A stretch of 64,000 nt of DNA from Heterocephalus glaber (Eukaryota > Chordata > Mammalia > Rodentia > Bathyergidae): NCBI RefSeq assembly GCF_000247695.1, contig NW_004624865.1, positions 4,607,361 through 4,671,360 of the forward strand, given 5' to 3'. Each line of letters opens with the position of its first letter. Position 1 is the first letter of the stretch. A model generated the notes under the pieces. The model searched no databases. It saw only the letters and a list, made by a program, of their open reading frames with translations, and was not told the origin of the DNA. Shown piece after piece: positions 11,478 to 22,644 of this stretch. The position numbers and the translations under genes were made by a program.

Positions 11478-11560
11478 AGACAGCGTGATACGCTATGTAG
11501 TTCAGGCTGGCCTCGAACTCGCAGCGATCCTCCTTCCTCAGTCTCCTGTGCTGGCATCAC
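11478..11560 (-). mobile_element. B1 SINE fragment
   Basis: GTAGTTCAGGCTGGCCTCGA and CTCAGTCTCCTGTGCTGGCAT mark a partial minus-strand B1. Confidence 0.75.
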
Positions 11561-11745
11561 TTTGGAAAAAGAATCAACACTATTTAATGGAGTTGAAGCT
11601 GCACAAAGATTCAGCAATTCTATTCCAAAGCAAAACCCTAAAGCATGAGCACAGGAAATACAGGAGAGCTGCCACAGCAATATCAAACATGTTTTAAAAA
11701 TCACCAAAAAAACCCCTAACAGCTCACTGGGGCAAAAGCACAATG
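11560..11745 (+). mobile_element. LINE-1 3' remnant
   Basis: AGATTCAGCAATTCTATTCC and neighbouring sequence resemble the L1 segment just before the 3' end. It is decayed. Confidence 0.4.
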
Positions 11746-12029
11746 ACTTGAAGAAGATGTTTGTATGAGGATCATAGAAACTTGATCGGCTTTAGTTTTA
11801 GACTTAATTAATTAATTATGGGCAACTTGGTTGTTAGTTCAGGATTTAATTAACAGGAGTTTTACATACAAAGCACAATTTAATATTCTGGCACCTAAGA
11901 AACCTGAGGATGGGAGAGGTACAGGGAAGTGGAGAATTCTCTCCTTCATCTTCAACAGTAGGACAATAAGAAATATTGCCTGTCATTGTGGGGCAAAAGA
12001 TGGAGTTTCTGTACAGTTTTATAGTTAAA

Positions 12030-12150
12030 GGTGTTGCCAGCCATGGTGCTGCACACCTGTAGTCCCAGCACCCGGGAGGCTGAGGCAGGAGGATTGCTTC
12101 GAGTTCCAGGCCTGCCTGGGCTACATATCAAGATCTTCTTTCAAAAAACA
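12030..12150 (+). mobile_element. B1 SINE
   Basis: Plus-strand B1 (GCCAGCCATGGTGCTGCACA ... CTGGGCTACATATCAAG). Confidence 0.85.
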
Positions 12151-12509
12151 AGACAAATCACTCTTGATTATTTGATTTTCTAAAGCCATATGTAAATATG
12201 TCCTCTCTCCCCATCCCCTTTCTAGATCCAAATCCCCTTTGACATTCAAAACAAAAAGGCAGCTGTGGTGACACAACAGGCCTCCAGGCCCATGGCCCTG
12301 CCCGTGCTGTGACCCCAAAGCGGGCGCTGCATGTCGCTAAGTCCCTCACTGACAGCCTGGCATCGGGATGGCTCCACCTCTGTGTAACTGTGCACCTGTC
12401 ACCTTTCTAAGCCTGCACCCACCTTGGACCCCTCAGCACCCATGTCTGTGTGGCCATGTTTTCCTCCCTGTGGTCACTTCCGGTTTTGTTGCTTGTTTCT
12501 TCTGCTTTT

Positions 12510-12592
12510 TGGAGACAGGGTCTCACTATGAGGCCCAGGCTGGCCTTGAACTCACAGCAACCCTCCTGCCTCAGCCTCACAGGTTCGGGGAC
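12510..12592 (-). mobile_element. B1 SINE fragment
   Basis: Minus-strand 5'/middle B1 sequence (GAGACAGGGTCTCACTATGA). Confidence 0.8.
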
Positions 12593-12599
12593 ACATCTC

Positions 12600-15060
12600 A
12601 GAACTGAAATGCAAAGCTGCTGTGGTTCTGAGTCACCTTTCTCTCCATCATCAGCGTCTCCCAAGTGGGTGGCAGGGACAGTGCTTGGATCTACAGCAAG
12701 CGCTGCCCACACGGCAGATTGTGGGCCAACTGGGCAGCTGTGCCTCAGTGCAGGTTAAAATAAGATGCCTCCCTCTGATGCTAACCTGGCAGATCCTGGG
12801 CGCCCCTGTCACCCCTGTGCCTTATCAGTCCCCTGTCCCATCGCCTCTCCACCAGGCTGCAGAAGCCGGACCGCAGTAGCAACAGCAGCAGCGCCTGCAG
12901 ATCCAACTCATTTCCCTCATGGTCCTCAGCACCAGCAGTGTCTGTGGACGGAAGAAATGCCCGAATCTTCACTGCCAATCTTTGTAGGCTTGGCCAGGTG
13001 CAGGCTACAGGCCTGGTGACAAAGCCTGAGGATCCCAGGAGCCTGTGGGTGCCCCTGTATCTCCATCTCAGCCCAGCCAGTGTTTGTCTGGATGAACTGC
13101 TGCTCAACTCGGGACACTCCCCAGCAGCTCCAGCCTCCACCTCAGGACAGCGGCTGCACCTTCTGGGGGGCATCTTGATTGTCTTTCGCTTTCTAGAACC
13201 TAAGATCAGATCAGGGGTCTGGGGACGGTCCTTCATGGTTGCCTCTAATGGAAGACAACCCCAAGCCACTGTCCACAGAGGGTGGGAGGGCAGATGGTGC
13301 ATGCTCCTGGACGGTGGCTCGCCGGGCTGGCCCAACTGTGAGCAGGAAGAAAGAGGCATAGAGGACGCAGGGCCTGACTGAGAGCAGTAATTTAGCCTGG
13401 ATCCCACCTCAGGGAGGACACTGGCGCCCCCTGCAGGAGGAGCAGGTGGTGGGCCTGAGGGACCCCAAGTCTGGCTCCCACTACAAGAGGCTGAGCTAGA
13501 GCCACGTAGGAGGGACAGGGACAGGGAGAGGGTCCCCAGGATATTCCTGGTCTAAGACCAGAGTGCGATTTGGACCCCAGCACAGCAGGTCGTACTGGGC
13601 ATTCAGGGGGGTGAGAGACGCCACAGACCTCTCTGTCCCCACACCCTCTGCCCCAGGGAGGCGAGCGTCCACATGTCCGTCCTCTCTGCCAGGGGCTGGG
13701 ACCAGACTCCATCGGACAGGGAAGATGGGGGCTGGGCGCTGTCCTCCCAGGGGCCTCTTCTCGGGAAGATGCTTTCAAGGGAGAAAGGGTTTGTGGGGAG
13801 CTATGGGAGAAAGGTAAAGTGATTTCACACTGGCCAGGGCTGGACAGCAGGAAGAGGACACAGCAGAGCCTTAAAATGCAGAGCTGTCAGACTCCAGAAC
13901 CAGTGCTCTGGGATTCGCGCCTGCTGAGCGCCCAACCGCTGTACATCTTGGCTTTTGGTAGCTCTGTCTCATCACAGGGTGGTCACAGGGCAGCCACTCA
14001 GGCACAGTTTTACCAGGAAGACATCAAGTCTCAGCCAAATAATCACCCCAAGAGCACAGAGCTAGCAAGTTGGCAGGTGGACTTTGAGCCCAATCAGTCT
14101 GACTCCAAATCCGTGGTTCTCCTCAATACTCATGAGCTGCCGCACCCTGAAATCTGCAGGGGTCCTGAGCTGGCCTCTGTACTGAGAGTGGAACCCTGCA
14201 GCTGGGGCTCAGCCAAGTAAGGGAAATTACCCTTGACCTCAGCTCTTGGCTTGGTCTGAAAACGCAGGTGCAGCAGTGTACGTGGAAATCCGGAGAGGTC
14301 AGACAAGGCCTCGCCCTCAGGCCCTGGTGAACTTACTGCTTCCCCCGATCTTCCTGGCTCTGGAGGTGGATTTGGGCAGCAAAGCTGAAATGAAGAAAGC
14401 TCGGGTCCTTGCCGGACCATTTTAGGGTCCCCTAGAAATAATGTTGAGGCTCTTTGCTTTTACCATGACGCACGTGGAAATCCCATTTGCAGCTCAGGGA
14501 GGGCTGGGAGCTGAGGGGACAGGGATCGGGCCTGGGACTGGGGCTGGGGGCTGAGGGGGACATTTTCCCTGGGCCACTGGAGCAGAGTCTCGGAGAAGTG
14601 CCAGCTTTCGTGACAAGTCTCCACAGGGAATGTGGCTTTCAAACATCAGCATGCCAGGAGGGAGAAGATACTATTTGCTATGAAGCACTACATTCCCAGA
14701 GTTCATTTCTGGGAACTGGGAATCACTACAGAGGTCTGGGGATTCTGAGTCCGCTAGGTCCCCTAAGGGAACCTTGTTTAGTTCTGCCCTTCCATTCCAG
14801 ACTTTGCCTTTTTCCTTGCTTTTGGGCTGTGGGTAATAGAACTGGCCCAGGTCTGCCTCCCAGCCAAGGCTCATGACGTGACCTTGGCTATGTCTCCTAA
14901 CTGTCCCCACCCTTGCTCTGCTCTGTAAAAGACAAGGGCGGCGATCAGGGCCATGCAGGGACATGACGTCCCATGTATGAATCCAAAGCACTTGGGCCAT
15001 AAAAAGCTTTTTCATCCATCCAGGAAAATTTCCTTTTGAATCTCGTTTTTTTTGTTCTAT
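12600..15060. other. Unique GC-rich sequence with one MIR, no gene recognised
   Basis: A minus-strand frame of 208 codons at 12781-13407 looks like chance in GC-rich DNA: it shows no domain and has biased Arg/Ser/Leu content. Otherwise only the MIR at 14030-14135. Confidence 0.3.
14030..14135 (+). mobile_element. MIR SINE fragment
   Basis: AGAGCACAGAGCTAGCAAGT TGGCAGG ... TTTGAGCCCAATCAGTCTGA CTCC matches the 3' half of MIR. Confidence 0.7.
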
Positions 15061-15080
15061 GGGCTGTGATAAAGAAAGTA

Positions 15081-15724
15081 CAGTGAATGTTTAAATTAAA
15101 AATAAAATAAATCCATTACCGGAAAAGACACATTGCTATGAATCCCTCTCAAAATATCCCCCCACATACACACACTTCAACCGCACTCATCCCATCGTCC
15201 TTGGCATTTTCTGCAGCAGCTCTGGAGTCCTCTTTCCTGAGGGTCTTTTTCTGACTGCCTCAATATCCTGAATAGATTCTAAACATTTATGGAAATTCTT
15301 GTCAAATAAAAACATGAGCCAGAGATTTAGCTCAGTGGTTTCGCCGCCTGCTGCACAAGCACAAAGACCCGAGTTCGATCCCCCATATCAAAAAAAGAAA
15401 AAAAAAGCAAAAACAAAAACAAATAAAAACATGACACTGTGACCTCGTCCACCTTGGTCACTGGATCTGACACGGTGTGACTTCTGGCTCTTCGCCAAAG
15501 TCACCATAACCATGAAAGGGAGACGTTTTGGATCCACTCAGGACATCGAGGCAGCCAGGAGGGTGCAGCTAAAGACCCTCAGGAAAGAGGGCTCCAGAGC
15601 TGCTGCAGGAAGTGGCAAGGACAATGGGATGAGTGTGTTTGAAGTGAGAGAGAGGATTTTGAGGGGGATTCGTGGCAATGTATCTTCAACTGTAATAAAT
15701 TTTTTTAAGTTTATACATTTACTG
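15081..15724. mobile_element. Mariner-derived fold-back element with long inverted arms
   Basis: TA dinucleotides flank an element whose ends are CAGTGAATGTTTAAA (left) and the complement of a near-identical sequence (right end ...CATTTACTG). The left arm (15081-about 15282) is the inverted counterpart of the right arm (about 15530-15724). The longer right half reads on the plus strand as the end of a mariner transposase: CDFWLFAKV, ITMKGRRF and, after a frameshift, CCRKWQGQWDECV then EDFEGD. An ID SINE (15317-15418) with its own target duplication interrupts it. It cannot encode an active transposase because it has stops and a frameshift and lacks the catalytic core. Confidence 0.75.
15317..15418 (+). 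mobile_element. ID SINE inside a mariner fold-back element
   Basis: The target duplication CAAATAAAAACATG brackets the insertion (15303-15316 and just after 15418). This places it later than the mariner copy. Confidence 0.9.
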
Positions 15725-16009
15725 TATTTGCTGTTCATACCTTACAGTTTGAATACGTTCTTTCTTGGGTACATTTTCAGGTGCTGATAAAGTTTTCACT
15801 TTTTCTGCTGCTCTAGTGGTTTAATTTCTCCCTCATCCCCCTATGCAGTAGCCACCCTCCCACTGGGCTTCATAATTTAAACGCTTTAGCTTGACATGGA
15901 AAAATACAAAGGTCTGTGGGAGAGATTCCCCTCTTCCAGCACCCGGGACACACAAGTCTTTGAAATGAGAGACACCTCAATTTGGCTCCCTCAATTTGAG
16001 TTCCTTTCT

Positions 16010-16335
16010 TTTTAAAAAGATATTATATTTCCTTCCAGATTTAATGACATATGTTTTGATATTCAGTGCACCCAGATTGATGTGTGAGGAGCCAGGTTAG
16101 CTTTTCCTAAATGGATAGCGGATCCTGACAATAACATTTGTCAGTTCATCTGTCTATTTCCCAATGATTTGAAATAGCATCTTTAGCAGATGCTAAATAT
16201 ACCATGTATAGGTCTGTGCCTGGATTCCCTATTCTGTTCCACTGATTTTTCCATCCTTACACCAGTACTTTAGGCTTTAATCACTGCAGGGAAGCTGGAG
16301 TTTTTCAGTCAGAATATTTATGGACACTAATAATT
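16010..16335 (-). mobile_element. LINE-1 remnant
   Basis: In minus orientation, GTCTGTGCCTGGATTCCCTA TTCTGTTCCACTGA and the following GTACTTTAGGCTTTAATCACTG correspond to a 3'-proximal stretch of old L1 elements. Confidence 0.6.
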
Positions 16336-17494
16336 CACTTTTTTATAAGAATAAGAGGATAGTTACAGAATCCGTTGTTCCTACGAGCCATCTGGCATTC
16401 CCCAACTCTTGGAAAAATAATACAAAATAGTCATTTAGACTTCTATTTGTTTATTTTAAAAATCATCTTGAGCACCCTTCTTAATAAGCCAATCTCTAAG
16501 CCTTTGAACCGAGGAGAAGTAGGATTCCAAACGTTTTATTTATGAGATTTTTCACTCCATGGAGACCAGTTTATTTTCAGGTCTGGGCAAACAAACCAAA
16601 CTTGGGCAACTTTCTGTTATTTCTCAGTTCTGGTACTAATAGTTTACACGTGCGCCATATTGTACTGCTCTGGATTTGGCCTGAGCTTCTCAGCAAGTGT
16701 GGCACTGGCACCTAAGAGCCACCATCATGGTCAAACTGTCACAAGTTTGCTGGGGCTGAAGGGGGCCGGTCACAGGCTGTCAGCTGTCACCTGCACACTG
16801 TGACGTTCACTGACATCTGGGAACCAAGTCCGCTACTGGAGAATTATTCTAAAGGGCACCTCCTAGGTTTCATGAATTTGTAACAAATCCTCCAGTTTGG
16901 AAGAGTGAAGAGTTTGAAGTGTCTCTGTGGAGACAGGAGCGTTTGTTAGCACCTGGTCTGCTCCCCAGTCCTGAGATGTTTCCTTACGCCACTCAGTTTG
17001 GCCTTCGGGGCCCTGGGGAGGTGGCTGTCCCTGGAGAAAACTGCAGCAGTTGCCCTCACCTGCCCCTCCACACAGCCCCAAAGTAGGGGAGCAGGGACCC
17101 AAGAGCCACACACTTTCTTCATCCCATGCTCACCGGGACACCAGTTCCAAGCTCCGACCCTACTTGGTTCCAGTCCAGAGGATCCCGAAACAGACTATGC
17201 ACCACAACTGAGGCTGGCCCTTACTGTTTCTGACATCTTTCTACACTTGTTCCAAGGTGGGCCTTGTAGCTTGAGGCACAGTTATGCATCTGAGGTCGCT
17301 GATTTGATAACTCCTTTTTGTTCTCTTCCTTCGCTCTCCCCGGAAGGCACAAATGACAATGGAATTTGTGTCCTCCAGGAGCCCGTGGGGCACAGATATG
17401 CATGAGTCATAGCAAGGACTCCGTTTCCCAGGCTCTGTCCCAGTATCATCATGTGTTGCTCAGGAATTCTTCACCTCAGTTCTACCACGATCAT

Positions 17495-17575
17495 GCCCAA
17501 TTTGTCTATGAGGAAACTGGAAGGGGAGATTATGTAGCTTGCCCAAGGTCACACAGGTGGGAAGGGTCAGCTGTG
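17495..17575 (+). mobile_element. MIR SINE fragment
   Basis: TATGAGGAAACTGG ... GTAGCTTGCCCAAGGTCACA CAGG matches MIR. Confidence 0.75.
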
Positions 17576-17629
17576 CTTGTGATCTTCTTTGCTGTTGCTG
17601 GGACAAAATCCCCAACACCTCCAATTTAA

Positions 17630-17685
17630 ACGAGGAGGATGTAGCTCAGCGTGAAGGCCCTGGGTTCAATCCACAGTGACAGAGA
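17630..17685 (+). mobile_element. tRNA-like SINE unit of the dimer type
   Basis: GATGTAGCTCAGCGTGAAGG CCCTGGGTTCAATCC, followed by the purine tract. Confidence 0.75.
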
Positions 17686-17800
17686 GGAAGGAGGAGGAAG
17701 GGAAAGAAGAGGCACGTGGAAGAGGAGGAAGAAGGCAATAGAGAAGGAGGGAAAGGGGGGAAGGGAGGAGGAGGAAGAGGAGTAGGTGAGAGAGCAGGAG
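17686..17800 (+). repeat. Purine-rich (GGA/GAA)n tract
   Basis: About 110 bp of almost pure purines following a dimer-type tRNA SINE monomer (17630-17685). It gives long Gly/Glu or Ser/Leu frames that are not genes. Confidence 0.85.
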
Positions 17801-18504
17801 GGGCAGCCGCCACTCAGGACCCACGTGGCTGGCCTCCCAGGCCAGGTCAGCTTCCAGGTGGCAGCATCTGCCCTTGTGTGCCCGCCTGCACCCACCTGGG
17901 CCCGGCTGAGTCTGATGTGTGGAGGGCTTTGTGCCTGCCAGGCCAAGTGCTGAAGGGCACCCTGTTCCTCAGGGCACCAGGGCTGAGCCTGGGCTCCCTA
18001 CAAGTGCCTCTCCAGGGTCCGGCATGCCCAGCACACCCTCCAGTTTCTGGAGAACAACAAGTGAGAAAGGGCGAGAACTGGCCCTGCCAAGGCACTCCCG
18101 AAGCGGGCACCTTCCTGAGGCAGAGTCCGTCTGACTCCTCTGGGCACCCAGCCCATGCCACTGGCTGCTCCAGAGCAGGAGCGCTCAGCCACCCCATCTC
18201 CTGTGCCCATGGTGATCACTGCTCTGCCAGGCCATGGCCTTGTCCACTGCTCTCTGTCGCCGGGGCACAGCTGAGCTCTTTGGCTGCAATCGGTCTCCTT
18301 CATCACTGTCCTCTGCTATTGGTGAGAGCTCGTGTGTGTGCGTGAGACTTGGACTCCATGGGGTGGCCCCTCCATCCAGCCCCATCCCTCCACCCTGCGT
18401 CCACTCCACAGGGCACTATGCCAGACCCATCACCCAAAGCACCAATGCATTTAACTTTCTCAGCTTCCCTTCACACCTTCTGCTGCTTCTTCCTGGAAGC
18501 TAGC

Positions 18505-18866
18505 TGTCTTAGTCACTTTCCCTCTCTGGGACACTCACAGCTTAAGGAGAGCTCTAACTTGGCTCACAGTTTCAGAAAACGCAGTCCATGGTTGGCTGCC
18601 CCATGGCAGGAACATCATGGCAGAAGGGCCTGGTGTAGCAGAGTTGCTCACCCCATGGCAGTCAGGAACCAGAGACTGGAGCAGCCGGAAACAAGAATCC
18701 ATCCTTCCAGGTCTCACCCCAGTGACCTCCTCCAACCAGTCCCCACCTCCTACAGCACATTCAGCCCTGAACTCAGCCATGATGGATCCACTGATGAGCA
18801 CAGCGCCCCATGATCCAGTCACCTTCACTCACGTGAGACTTTTGGGGACAGATCTGAACCCTAACA
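18505..18866 (-). mobile_element. MaLR-like solo LTR
   Basis: On the minus strand it starts TGTTAGGGTTCAGATC and ends GTGACTAAGACA. It shares long stretches with 54932-55318, including GCTGTGCTCATCAGTGGATC and GGAGGTCACTGGGGTGAGAC. The last part before the end is diverged. Confidence 0.65.
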
Positions 18867-19495
18867 TGAACCCCCCCCACACACACACGTCTTGGTCCAG
18901 CCTCCTGTGATCTCCCAGGACACCACTTTCTGCTGGAAGCATGGGCTGCACGCTGGTGTGCTCACTGGGATGTCACTTGTCCCCAGTCTCACTGCCCTGC
19001 CTGTCCAGAAGATCGGCACTCTGTGAGCACAGGCTGAGATTTGGGTGTTTTCCGTGTCCCTGGTATCTGAGGCTTCACGTGGTGGATGAATGTAGCCTTC
19101 AGCAGTTTCCCAGAGCCTGGGCTGGGTCTCGGGCTGTGTCCCTCGGCTTTGCCTGCCCCACGGCATCTGCAACTGGGCAGGCACTGCCTCCAAACCTGGG
19201 AAACTCTCCTGACTCAGTAGCCCTCTGGGGGCATCAGATCCTCCCAAGTGGCTTTGCAGGTGAGGTGGGCTGTGTGCGGATCCTCACCTCTGTGTGCTTC
19301 TGGGATGAGAAGTTCTCTTTCCCTCCCTGCCTTCTGTGCTCTGAATGAGAGGGATGGACAGCCTCAAAACAGAAGCCACAGCGAGCTTCATCTGTGCAGG
19401 GCCTGCAAAGCGGAGGTGGACTCGAACCCCGATCTGGACACCTATCCCTGGCCATCACACGCCCAAGAGCACACAGAACAGCCATGCACTGCAAT

Positions 19496-19672
19496 GTGGG
19501 GATCAAACCCAGAGCCTCCACACTGAGCTGCACCCCCAGCCCTTCTATTGTATTATTTTGAGAAAGGATCTTGCTAAGTCACTAAGTTGCCTGACCTGGG
19601 CTCAAACTTGTCATCTTCCTGTCTCAGCCTCCCAGGATGCTGGGATGACAGGCGTGCACCACTGAACCCAGC
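19496..19672 (-). mobile_element. B1-ID dimer SINE
   Basis: Minus-strand dimer (GGATCAAACCCAGAGCCTCC ... GGCGTGCACCACTGAACC). Confidence 0.85.
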
Positions 19673-20224
19673 TTCTTCGCACCATGATGGGAGGTGAACC
19701 ATGTGCTCTGGCCAGGTCAGGAAGACAAGGGGGCTGTGTGGCTGCCATGTGGCCGGCTGGGGAGTCCTGAGTCAGGGATGCGGCACCTACAGAATATTCA
19801 CCCCACCGAATGTGACAGGAAGTTCCTCCCCAGACCATGGGGACAGCAGCAGGTTTGCAGGCTGGAGGGAGGCTGGAGGGATGCCCTGCATGTAGGGTCC
19901 CCAGAGAGACAAAACAGGCCCATGACAGCCAGTGCCTTACTGGACAGGCTGGGAGGCTGCAGAGCCTGCTCAGCCACTCACTGGCAGCGGTGATCTCTCT
20001 CACGGGTGGGGACTTCTCAGCCCTCGGCTCTGCTCAGCAGGGCAGAACATAGGACCCCAGCACAGTGGGGCTCAGTCAATACCCTGAGCCCAGCCCAAGG
20101 CACTGGCGGGGACTGGAGTGTCTGCTTCTGGGCAGGTGAGAGCATAGGTACTGAGAGCCAGTCCCATGCACTTCCTCAGGGTTCTGAGGAAGCAGGAGGA
20201 ACAAGACCCCACCAAGTGTGGCCC

Positions 20225-20500
20225 AAAATACCCTAACCGTGGGACTTCCTGCTCTGCCCCAGAGTCACAATGACCACAAGAGGGAGACATTTTGAATCCA
20301 TTCAGGACATCAAGGCAGCCAGGACAGCGCCCCTAAAGACCCTCAGGACAGAGGACTCCAGCGCTGCGGCAGGAAGGGGCGAGGACGGTGGGATGAGTGT
20401 GTTGGAAGTGAGGGGAGGATTTTGAGGGATTCGTGGCAATGTGGCTTTTGGTGTAACACATTTTTAAAATTTAAGCATTCACAGTGTGTCCTCTCACACC
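20225..20500 (+). mobile_element. Mariner-derived element, 3' half
   Basis: The plus-strand mariner tail sequence is present (CAGAGTCACAATGACCACAAGAG..., ...CATTCAGGACATCAAGGCAGCC...) and runs to the family end ATTTAAGCATTCACAGTG. It shows no clear inverted arm. Confidence 0.65.
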
Positions 20501-20839
20501 GAGTACTTGGGGCTAGCGCCAAGTTAACTCCCGGCTGAGGCCAGAGTCCGCTGCCTGCACTCACCTGGCCTCAGGTAAACAGGGACTGGGAAAGGCTCTT
20601 CCATCACTGCAGCCACAGCAACGGTGCCTAGAGTGGGCCTCGGGCCCCAGGACGGGTTTAGGAGTCATTTGACTCAGGCTCAGCTGTAAACACACGGCTA
20701 GAGGGTGGCCAACATGTCATGCCCTCTCAGCGTTGAATGACGTAATTTCATTGCTACATTGTTACCAAAAAGGCAGCAAATTTGGATAGTGAAGTTCTGG
20801 GCAATAAATCAAAACTGCTATTTAGAAGCCACTGGATTG

Positions 20840-20930
20840 CTCCAGCACTCTGGGAGGCTGGGGCGGAAGGACTGCAAGTTCAAGCCCAGCTCATAATCCC
20901 ATTGTTAGACAGAGAGACGGTTTCCAGAAT
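20840..20930 (+). mobile_element. B1 SINE fragment
   Basis: Decayed plus-strand B1 (AGCACTCTGGGAGGCTGGGG ... AGTTCAAGCCCAG). Confidence 0.6.
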
Positions 20931-21021
20931 TCTACTGCTATAAATTATCTGGTGAGCCCCACTTCAGTGGAGGAGGTACAGCCGTGCAGTTGAGCTGCCT
21001 GTGCTGGAGTCTTAGAGCAGC

Positions 21022-21090
21022 CTCAAAAGGCTGTGTGACTTTGGGCTGGTCACTCAACCTCTCTGTGCCTTCTTAAGGTATAAAGCAGAA
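21022..21090 (-). mobile_element. MIR SINE fragment
   Basis: TGTGTGACTTTGGGCTGGTC ACTCAACCTCTCTGTGCC is the inverse MIR core. Confidence 0.65.
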
Positions 21091-21207
21091 ACACAGAGAC
21101 ACCTGGCTCTCGTGACTCAGGGTCCTGGTCTGTTGACTTCCCAATTCAAACAGTATCCTTTCTGGTGCTTGATGGGGTTGGGGACACGCTATCCCCAAAT
21201 ATGTCAT

Positions 21208-21362
21208 GCTGGCTCATACCTATAATTCCAGAACTCTGGGAGGCTGAGGCAGGAGGATCTTAAGTCAGCAACTTAGTGAGACCCTGTTTCAAAATAAAAA
21301 ATAAAAAAGGCTGAGGATGTAGCTCCATGTAAAAGGCCCTGGGTTTGACCTCCAGTGCTGGA
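21208..21362 (+). mobile_element. B1-ID dimer SINE
   Basis: Plus-strand dimer ending AAGGCCCTGGGTTTGACCTC. Confidence 0.85.
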
Positions 21363-21529
21363 AAAAGAAAAAACAAAACAAAACCCCAAAGCCAAAAAAC
21401 CCTCCCATGTCCAGTAAAGCTGATATTAAATTCACCCGAGGGCTTTTCTCTTGCTCAGCTGTCTTCCTTTACGGGAGCCCAGTCAGGAACTGAGAGGGGA
21501 GGAAAGCTCTCAGCCCTCCCTTGGGCGGC

Positions 21530-22330
21530 CCACGATGTCCCCCTAGAGGGGCCTCACGCCCGTGCCAACAGCTCGGTGGCCAAGGCAGCCCGGTCTCCGG
21601 GTCCTACAGCCCCACTATCCCGGGGATGAGCTGAACACGACCCTCCCAGGCTCCGGGAGGGACTCGGGTTGCTGCCTCGCCTCCGTCCTCTCTGGGCACC
21701 AGAAGCGCAGCAGCCGCGGCCGCTCCTGACCCCCGGGCCGCCCCTGCCGGTCTCTTCCTCGGCCTCCCTGCATCAGGCCCGGACGGCCCCACGGCATCTG
21801 ACCCTCGCAGCAGCGCGAGGCCGCGCAAGGACATCCCGCGGGACTGGTGCGCGGGTGACCTGTGCAGGTCACTAACCCTCCGCCACCCGCCACTGCTGAG
21901 CTGGGCCTGGTAGGGTTTCTCTCGTCTCCTCTCGTCTCGGGGAGGTTAGATTCTTGGAGAAATCAAAGCAGCTGTGATTCGCAGCAGCCTGCCGGAAGTC
22001 GTCTCTTCCCCGGTGGCTGGACTTTGAAGACGCTGTCCCGGCCTCTCTGCTTCCTGTTTTCCGCTCCCCTGCCCCGCGCTCCACTTGGCCCCTGCACCGA
22101 TTCTTCTCTGTTCCTAGTGGAGACTTAGGCGGCCCCGGCTGCGCCGTCCCTCTTCCAGGCCCTCTGTTCTTTGGGAAGCGACGTCAGCAATCATCACTGA
22201 GTCTGCCCGCCCGTCCCGGGTGAACTGGGGTCCTTGCGGTTCTGGTCTTGCAAGGGGCCATGTTTTGGGGGTGCTGTCGCATCTGTGTGGCGTCTGTGCC
22301 GAGCACGTGGGCCCCAGGCCCATGTTCCTG
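21530..22330. other. CpG-rich block, possible CpG island
   Basis: Dense CpG (for example 21700-21860 and 22130-22220) without repeats or a recognisable coding frame. It could be a promoter of an unannotated transcript, but no start or splice signals could be tied to it. Confidence 0.35.
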
Positions 22331-22511
22331 TCCAGGCCGGAAACTTCCCCTCTCCATGAGGGAAGGGACTTACACGGATGTCAGCTTATAGTTCATTATT
22401 CGATGCCTATTGGTTTGCTGGGGTTACAATGACAAAACACCACAAACCTGGTGGCTTGAAATAACCCAAGTGTATTCTGCTCTGGAAGCTGGATATCTGC
22501 AGTCGCGTTGA

Positions 22512-22642
22512 TAGCCAGGCGTGGTGCCACATGCCTGTAATTCCAGCACTCAGGAGGCTGAGGCGGGAGAATTGCTGTAAGTTTGAAGCCAGCCTGGGCT
22601 ACATAGCGAGACCTTGTCTCAAAAAAACTAACTAAATAAAAA
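22512..22642 (+). mobile_element. B1 SINE
   Basis: Plus-strand B1 with A-tail. Confidence 0.85.
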
Positions 22643-22644
22643 AT

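Larger units (their letters stand above)
16340..19490. other. Unique sequence with MIR, purine tract and one LTR
   Basis: Apart from the separately listed MIR, tRNA-like unit, purine tract and LTR (18505-18866), nothing recognisable. Open frames around 17716-18345 arise from the purine tract and GC content. Confidence 0.3.

Noticed and set aside
12781..13407. Minus-strand open frame of 208 codons
   Set aside because: No recognisable domain and an Arg/Ser/Leu-biased composition. Overlapping frames exist on the other strand, and it looks like chance in GC-rich DNA.
17716..18345. Plus-strand open frame of 209 codons
   Set aside because: Its start is generated by the GGA/GAA purine tract and the rest shows no domain.
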